From assembly GCA_023460155.1 (NCBI GenBank), contig JAEWRF010000091.1, positions 1 through 10,082 on the forward strand: 10,082 bases of DNA, given 5' to 3'. Every line of letters starts with the position of its first letter. The stretch's first letter is position 1. The translations under genes and the position numbers were made by a program. Positions 6,769 through 10,082 of this stretch are shown here, piece after piece. Source of the DNA: Bacillota bacterium (GTDB lineage: Bacteria; Bacillota; Clostridia; Oscillospirales; Acutalibacteraceae). The notes under the pieces are model-generated. The model saw only the letters and a program-made list of their open reading frames with translations, ran no database searches and had not been told where the DNA came from.

Positions 6769-7129
6769 TTCGGGTCAAATCCAATCTGCCTTTCAGAGCC
6801 GAATTCAAAATATCCATAAAATCGTGTTTTTCCTCGGAATCGGGATTCTGAAGTTCATCGGGAACAAGTTTCCTCAGAATTTCGACCCGCTCGTTTGAAA
6901 AAGCAAGCAGGTAATAGCTCCCGCAGATCTGCGCAATACAAAGCCCCTTATCCGGCGTGATCGCGACCCGTTCCAGAATTTTTATGTTGGCGGAATTTGC
7001 CGCGCTCCCCGCTTTTTTCGCCAAAAACCGGCTGAGCACATAGCACAGGTATAAAATCACCGCAATCGCCGCAAGAGAAAGAATCAGCGGCACTGTGTCC
7101 GAAAAAAAGCTCAACGGCAGCAAAATCAT
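6737..7129 (-). CDS. fliO: Flagellar biosynthesis protein FliO (FliZ in Bacillus naming)
   Basis: A 130-residue protein with one N-terminal membrane segment (about 13-36, PLILSLAAIAVILYLCYVL) followed by a basic stretch (SRFLAKKAG) and a small cytoplasmic domain. FliO helps FliP oligomerise early in export-gate assembly. The core resembles the family in IKILERVAITPDKGLCIAQI (49-68), then YYLLAFSNERVEIL. FliO is poorly conserved, so the call rests on this core, its membrane topology, and its place between cheY and fliP. The ATG at 7129 has a good AGAGG ribosome site (7136-7140) at 6-nt spacing, and it begins 17 nt after the cheY stop. The last 32 bp overlap the start of fliP, and the charged tail (RNDRGHKIDRK) is encoded in that overlap. 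Confidence 0.9.
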   Translation of the reverse strand: MILLPLSFFSDTVPLILSLAAIAVILYLCYVLSRFLAKKAGSAANSANIKILERVAITPDKGLCIAQICGSYYLLAFSNERVEILRKLVPDELQNPDSEEKHDFMDILNSALKGRLDLTRNDRGHKIDRK

Positions 7130-7146
7130 AAGTTTCCTCTGATCTC

Positions 7147-7509
7147 TCAGCCCAGAATGCTTTTAACGGTTTTCATGATGCGGTCCGCTTTAAACGGTTT
7201 GACGATGAAATCCTTCGCACCCTGTTTCAGGGCATCCACCACCATGGCCTCCTGGCCCATCGCAGAGCACATGATAACGTTGGCGTTCGGGTCCTGAGAC
7301 CGGATCTGCTTGAGGGCCTCCAGACCGTCCATGACGGGCATGGTGATGTCCATGATTACGAGATCCGGCCTCTCCGTCGGGTAATTCGTAACCGCGACCT
7401 GCCCGTTGTTGGCTTCGACAACGTTGGCATATCCATTTTTGGACAGGGTGTCTTTGATCATCATCCTCATGAACGCCGCATCGTCGACCAGCATGATTTT
7501 CTTGTCCAT
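7147..7509 (-). CDS. cheY: Chemotaxis response regulator CheY
   Basis: A single-domain receiver of 120 residues. It takes a phosphate from CheA and, as CheY-P, binds the flagellar switch to change motor rotation. All receiver residues are visible: acidic pair D9-D10, phospho-acceptor D54 in VIMDITMP, S82 in MCSAMG, and K104 in FIVKPF. The sequence is very close to Bacillus-type CheY (for example DDAAFMRMMIKD at 9-20, MCSAMGQ). There is no output domain. The ATG at 7509 has a strong AGGAGG site at 7-nt spacing. It lies between fliY, its expected phosphatase, and fliO, as in B. subtilis. The 48-nt gap before it is the second-largest in the window. No CheA, CheW or receptor gene is present here. 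Confidence 0.97.
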   Translation of the reverse strand: MDKKIMLVDDAAFMRMMIKDTLSKNGYANVVEANNGQVAVTNYPTERPDLVIMDITMPVMDGLEALKQIRSQDPNANVIMCSAMGQEAMVVDALKQGAKDFIVKPFKADRIMKTVKSILG

Positions 7510-7516
7510 TGTTAAT

Positions 7517-7522
7517 CCTCCT
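7517..7522 (-). promoter_or_regulatory. Strong ribosome binding site of cheY
   Basis: The minus strand reads AGGAGG, 7 nt before the ATG at 7509: near-ideal sequence and spacing. Together with the ATG it should make cheY one of the best-translated genes of the operon, in contrast to fliY and flhA with TTG starts. That fits the need for many CheY molecules per motor. The expression level is inferred from the sequence only. Confidence 0.7.
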
Positions 7523-7557
7523 AAAGATGTTTTATATTGGTAGCTCTGTGAGCGTAT

Positions 7558-8676
7558 TTACAGCAGTCTCATGATTTCGTTGCTGTTCAGGACCTCCGTG
7601 ATTCGAACTCCGTAAAAATCGTCGACCACCACGACATTGCCCTTCGCGATTGCCTTGCCGTTCACATAAACATCCACCTGGGAACCCGCCTGCTTGTTCA
7701 GCTCCACGATCGTTCCGGCTGAAAAATCAAGAATCTCCTTGATCTTTTTGCAGGTGCGCCCGATCTCAACCGTGATCTGCAAAGGAACCGACATGATGAT
7801 GTTCAGGTTGTTGTTTTCACCTTGGGAAAGACTGACCTTTTCACGGTCAAAACTGGGATAGACGGCGTTCGTTACGTTATAGGTCCGCGGCGGTTCCTGC
7901 GGTACGGGAACGGCGGCCGGCTGCATCATAGGCACGGCCATCTGCGGCATGGTCTGCGGCGGCGCGGCCGCCGGAACGGAAACGGGAGCCGCGGGGGCGG
8001 CGGTCGGAAGCGGAGCAGCGGCAGCCGGCTGCGCAGGAACCGGCGTTTCGGCGGCGGCTTCGGGAACCTCGGAAGACTCCAGCCCGAAATTGGAGATCAG
8101 TTCTTTGGCAAGCGGAATCGGCATCACATTGATAAACTCGCTGTTGACCATATTCCCGATCATCAGGTTGAAGTAAACCGCAACAATGCTTGACGCTTCG
8201 TCAAAGTATTTCTTTTTGAACTGCTCGGAGTTGTCTATTCCGAAGGAGCTGGGCGGCGAAATGTTGATCGACCGGTTCAGGAACTGGGAAAGCGCCGTCG
8301 CGGACGCGCCCATCATCTGGTTCATGACTTCGCAGATAGCGCCGATATTCATTTCGTCGAGCACAAATTCCTGATCGGAGAAATCCGTCTGAAGCAGAAG
8401 CCCCACGATCACTTTGACGTCGGACTCCTTCAGAATCAGGATGTTTTTGCCGGTAAGGCCTTCAACGTAATTGATTTCAACCCCAATGGCGGGCTCGTAG
8501 GTTTTGATGTCGAAATCAGCGGGCCTCATGATTTTGACCTCCGGGGTCGTGATGTTGACCGGCTGACCCAGCAACTCCGACACCGAGGTAGCCGAGGAAC
8601 CCAGGCTGATATTCAAAATTTCGCCGATTGCATCAATTTCCATGCTGGATAAAAGTTTCTCGTCGTTTGATTCCAA
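7558..8676 (-). CDS. fliY: Flagellar motor switch phosphatase FliY (CheC-like domain plus FliN domain)
   Basis: A 372-residue C-ring protein that in Firmicutes both replaces FliN and dephosphorylates CheY-P at the motor. The CheC-like domain is about 11-195. Its first catalytic motif is D15-E19-N22 (DAIGEILN), and the second is GAICEVMN (112-119), in which E116 and N119 are present but Gly112 replaces the usual Ser/Asp. A long Ala/Pro/Met-rich linker (about 203-264) leads to the FliN/SpoA domain (about 288-372; ITVEIGRTCKKIKEIL at 301-316, VDVYVNGKAIAKG at 334-346). The N-terminus has only about ten residues before the CheC domain. The LSQDEIDALL-type CheY-P docking peptide of B. subtilis FliY is missing. 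The start is TTG at 8676, supported by a GGGTGAT site; an in-frame TGA at 8685-8683 excludes a longer protein. The alternative ATG at codon 12 would remove part of the CheC helix. It lies 26 nt after fliM. Confidence 0.95.
   Translation of the reverse strand: MESNDEKLLSSMEIDAIGEILNISLGSSATSVSELLGQPVNITTPEVKIMRPADFDIKTYEPAIGVEINYVEGLTGKNILILKESDVKVIVGLLLQTDFSDQEFVLDEMNIGAICEVMNQMMGASATALSQFLNRSINISPPSSFGIDNSEQFKKKYFDEASSIVAVYFNLMIGNMVNSEFINVMPIPLAKELISNFGLESSEVPEAAAETPVPAQPAAAAPLPTAAPAAPVSVPAAAPPQTMPQMAVPMMQPAAVPVPQEPPRTYNVTNAVYPSFDREKVSLSQGENNNLNIIMSVPLQITVEIGRTCKKIKEILDFSAGTIVELNKQAGSQVDVYVNGKAIAKGNVVVVDDFYGVRITEVLNSNEIMRLL
7885..8070 (-). repeat. Low-complexity Ala/Pro-rich linker coding region within fliY
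   Basis: This GC-rich stretch encodes roughly residues 203-264 of FliY, composed mostly of Ala and Pro with scattered Val, Thr, Gln and Met, and no recognisable fold. It joins the CheC-like domain to the FliN domain and probably acts as a flexible tether. B. subtilis FliY has a linker in the same place with different composition. The repetitive GCC/GCG codons are what a slippage-prone tract would look like, and linker length may vary between relatives. Confidence 0.7.
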
Positions 8677-8681
8677 AAATA

Positions 8682-8688
8682 ATCACCC
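8682..8688 (-). promoter_or_regulatory. Ribosome binding site supporting the TTG start of fliY
   Basis: The minus strand reads GGGTGAT, about 5 nt before the TTG at 8676-8674. GGTGAT pairs with the 5' part of the 16S anti-Shine-Dalgarno, for which short spacing is correct. An in-frame TGA lies within this site (8685-8683), so the TTG is the first possible start in the frame. Together these decide for TTG over the ATG twelve codons in. Confidence 0.6.
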
Positions 8689-8702
8689 GTTTCCAAAATT
8701 GA

Positions 8703-9701
8703 TTAATGAAGGACCTTAGCGATTTTCACCGCATATTTATTCTTTTTCTCACCGATTTTTCCTCTGAACCAATGCAGCTTTTCGACGTTCAGAGTAATGG
8801 AGTCGGCGCCTACCGGCGAATCCAGAGGGATGATGTCCCCCTCCTGCAGCCCCAGCAGATCCCGGAGGGTGACCTCCGTCTGCCCGAGAATGGCGGAAAC
8901 AGTCAGCGGGGTATCCTTCAGAGTATTCAGAATGGCATCCCGGCGGTGCTTTTCCAGCCTTGGGTCAACCTTTTTATTGACCTTGACATACTTGGAATCA
9001 AAGATTTTGAAAATTTCTTCCAGAGAACTGGCTGGCAGGCAGATATTCACATTGCCCTTCAGCTCGTTCATGGTGATCTCAATGACCACAATGGCAACCG
9101 ATTCATCCGGCTGGATCGACTGAATCAGCTGGGAATTGGTTTCAATCATATCCATGGAGTGATCCACGTCGATATAGTTCGCCCACGCGTCCTTCATGAT
9201 GGGGGCAATGGAACGGAACAGATAGTCCAGAATGGAAAGCTCGATTTCCGTATAATCCCGGTCCACGTTGTAGCCGCTGCCGTTTCCGCCGAGCATCCGG
9301 TCCAGGATGCAGAAGGAAATCGGACGGGACATTTCCATCAGGACCTGCTTGTCGTCGATGTTGTATTCCTTGTTGTGCATCCCCATGATGCACACCAGCA
9401 CGGAATCGCTGAGCGCATTGCTGAACTCCCTGTACTCCTCCTCCTCCACCTGAACGACCTCGGACTGACAGTTCATTCGCAGCAGCGCGGAAAGGCGCAT
9501 GGAAAGCATTCGTGAAAAGCTGTCGAAAATATTCTCCAGAAGTTTGATCTGCTCGCGTGTGAATTTCTTCGGAGAAAGAAAGTCATATTCCTTGATTTTC
9601 TGTGTGGCGGTCTTTTCTTCCATTTCCTTGATGTCTACGCCGCCGCTCTGAAGGTTCCCCAGCAGCTCGTCAATCTGCTGCTGCGACAATACTTCCGCCA
9701 T
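8703..9701 (-). CDS. fliM: Flagellar motor switch protein FliM
   Basis: A 332-residue C-ring protein of normal length that links CheY-P binding to the direction of rotation. Three parts are visible. The N-terminal CheY-P docking peptide VLSQQQIDELL is at 4-14, after which a linker leads to YDFLSPKKFTREQIKLL (39-55), typical of the middle-domain entrance. The CheC-like middle domain contains the FliG-contacting GGNGSG motif (138-143, in DRMLGGNGSGYN). The C-terminal SpoA/FliN-like domain (about 250-330) contains TLRDLLGLQEGDIIPLD (278-294). The ATG at 9701 has a GGTGGT-type ribosome site about 6-10 nt upstream. The gene lies 72 nt after the MotB-like gene and 26 nt before fliY, without the fliL gene that often precedes it. 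Confidence 0.97.
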   Translation of the reverse strand: MAEVLSQQQIDELLGNLQSGGVDIKEMEEKTATQKIKEYDFLSPKKFTREQIKLLENIFDSFSRMLSMRLSALLRMNCQSEVVQVEEEEYREFSNALSDSVLVCIMGMHNKEYNIDDKQVLMEMSRPISFCILDRMLGGNGSGYNVDRDYTEIELSILDYLFRSIAPIMKDAWANYIDVDHSMDMIETNSQLIQSIQPDESVAIVVIEITMNELKGNVNICLPASSLEEIFKIFDSKYVKVNKKVDPRLEKHRRDAILNTLKDTPLTVSAILGQTEVTLRDLLGLQEGDIIPLDSPVGADSITLNVEKLHWFRGKIGEKKNKYAVKIAKVLH

Positions 9702-9773
9702 TCGATACCACCGTTCTTTTTTCAGATTCCGCCCTCTGCCTCAAGCGAAGCGGGCCTGCCTGCTTCCCCCTGT

Positions 9774-10082
9774 TTACGGGGAAGCCGCCGAAGTGTCCGC
9801 GCCGGGAGCGGAGCCTGCCTCCTGCCGTTTTTGCTGATTAATCTGCGAATAAACCTCGGAAAGCTCATCCGATTCACTGCCCGACTTGGCGATATAAATC
9901 TCCACACGCCGGTTTTCCGCACGCGTGGCTTCCGTGCCGTCGTCCTCTACGATCGGCCGGTATTCGCCGAACCCCTCGCTGACCATTTTATTTCCGTTGA
10001 TAACCCCTTTTTGCTGAACGTAAAGCAAAACATTGATTGCCCTCTGGTCGGAAAGCCCCCGGTCAAACGCCTGCTTCTGAAG
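9774..10082 (-). CDS. motB: OmpA-like peptidoglycan-binding protein, probably stator protein MotB (3' part only)
   Basis: The last 102 residues are seen; the frame is open to the edge of the window, so the gene begins outside it. The segment shows the C-terminal half of an OmpA/MotB domain: RGLSDQRAINVLLYVQQKGV (8-27 of the fragment), then GFGEYRPI (37-44), and NRRVEIYI (57-64), the NRRVEI hallmark that contacts peptidoglycan. A roughly 38-residue polar tail follows (SDELSEVYSQINQQKRQE and an Ala/Ser/Pro end). In a flagellar operon just upstream of fliM this is most likely MotB, which anchors the MotA/MotB stator to the wall and forms the proton or sodium channel. The defining transmembrane helix with its Asp is outside the window, so another OmpA-family protein is possible. 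The 72-nt gap to fliM holds no gene and no clear terminator. Confidence 0.8.
   Translation of the reverse strand, partial: LQKQAFDRGLSDQRAINVLLYVQQKGVINGNKMVSEGFGEYRPIVEDDGTEATRAENRRVEIYIAKSGSESDELSEVYSQINQQKRQEAGSAPGADTSAASP

Larger units (their letters stand above)
1..10082 (-). other. Flagellar export / motor-switch operon, all genes co-directional
   Basis: Thirteen genes run in one direction with gaps of 6-72 nt and one overlap (fliO/fliP). No stem-loop followed by a T run and no clear sigma-A or sigma-28 promoter was found in any gap, so a single polycistronic message is likely; its promoter should lie beyond position 10082. Order and content match the distal half of the Firmicutes fla/che operon, shortened by the lack of fliL, flhF, flhG and the cheB-A-W-C-D block at their usual places. 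Confidence 0.8.

Noticed and set aside
8706..9515. Plus-strand open frame of 269 codons opposite fliM
   Set aside because: It lies entirely within fliM in antisense, shows no recognisable motif, and has the His/Asp/Gln-rich look of a shadow frame.
9730..9765. Possible hairpin (GCCC/GGGC with GCAGGCAGG repeats) between the MotB-like gene and fliM
   Set aside because: The stem is short and interrupted and is not followed by a T run on the transcribed strand, so it is not a convincing terminator.
9722..9922. Minus-strand frame of 66 codons overlapping the end of the MotB-like gene
   Set aside because: It is in a different frame from the OmpA-domain sequence, is Arg-rich and has no conserved features; the MotB frame with NRRVEI is the real one.

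Overview
The window is one continuous stretch of a flagellar / flagellar type III export / motor-switch operon. Every real gene lies on the minus strand, so transcription runs from the high coordinates to the low ones. In transcription order the genes are: the 3' end of an OmpA/MotB-type gene, fliM, fliY, cheY, fliO, fliP, fliQ, fliR, flhB, flhA, a sigma-28 gene (fliA/sigD), a rod/hook basal-body gene (flgF-like), and the 5' end of a second FlgG-family gene that runs off the window. Gaps between genes are 6-72 nt, and fliO and fliP overlap by 32 bp. I see no terminator, tRNA, rRNA, mobile element or CRISPR array, and no gene-free stretch longer than 100 bases.

The order fliM-fliY-cheY-fliO-fliP-fliQ-fliR-flhB-flhA-sigma28 is the Gram-positive (Firmicutes) fla/che layout. 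FliY, with its CheC-like phosphatase domain fused to a FliN domain, and the Bacillus-like CheY point the same way. The two FlgG-family genes after sigma-28 resemble what is known from Clostridia. The fairly GC-rich coding sequence fits a moderate-GC member of Clostridia, perhaps an Oscillospirales/Ruminococcaceae-type lineage; the rank below Clostridia is a guess.

How the parts work together: MotB anchors the stator to the peptidoglycan. FliM and FliY form part of the C-ring switch, where phosphorylated CheY binds and is dephosphorylated. FliP, FliQ and FliR form the export channel, with FliO as assembly factor. FlhB is the self-cleaving substrate-specificity switch and FlhA is the nonameric export component. 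The export gate secretes rod and hook proteins such as the two FlgF/FlgG-family proteins at the left end. Sigma-28 then directs late flagellar genes.

Nothing here is an undescribed system. The points worth a second look are departures from the standard Firmicutes layout. flhF, flhG and the che block are missing between flhA and sigma-28. No fliL lies between motB and fliM. FliY has lost its N-terminal CheY-P docking peptide and carries Gly in place of Ser/Asp in its second phosphatase motif. Four of the eleven complete genes with a readable start appear to use TTG or GTG (one, fliR, is uncertain). The sigma factor has an altered region 2.4/3.0 motif.
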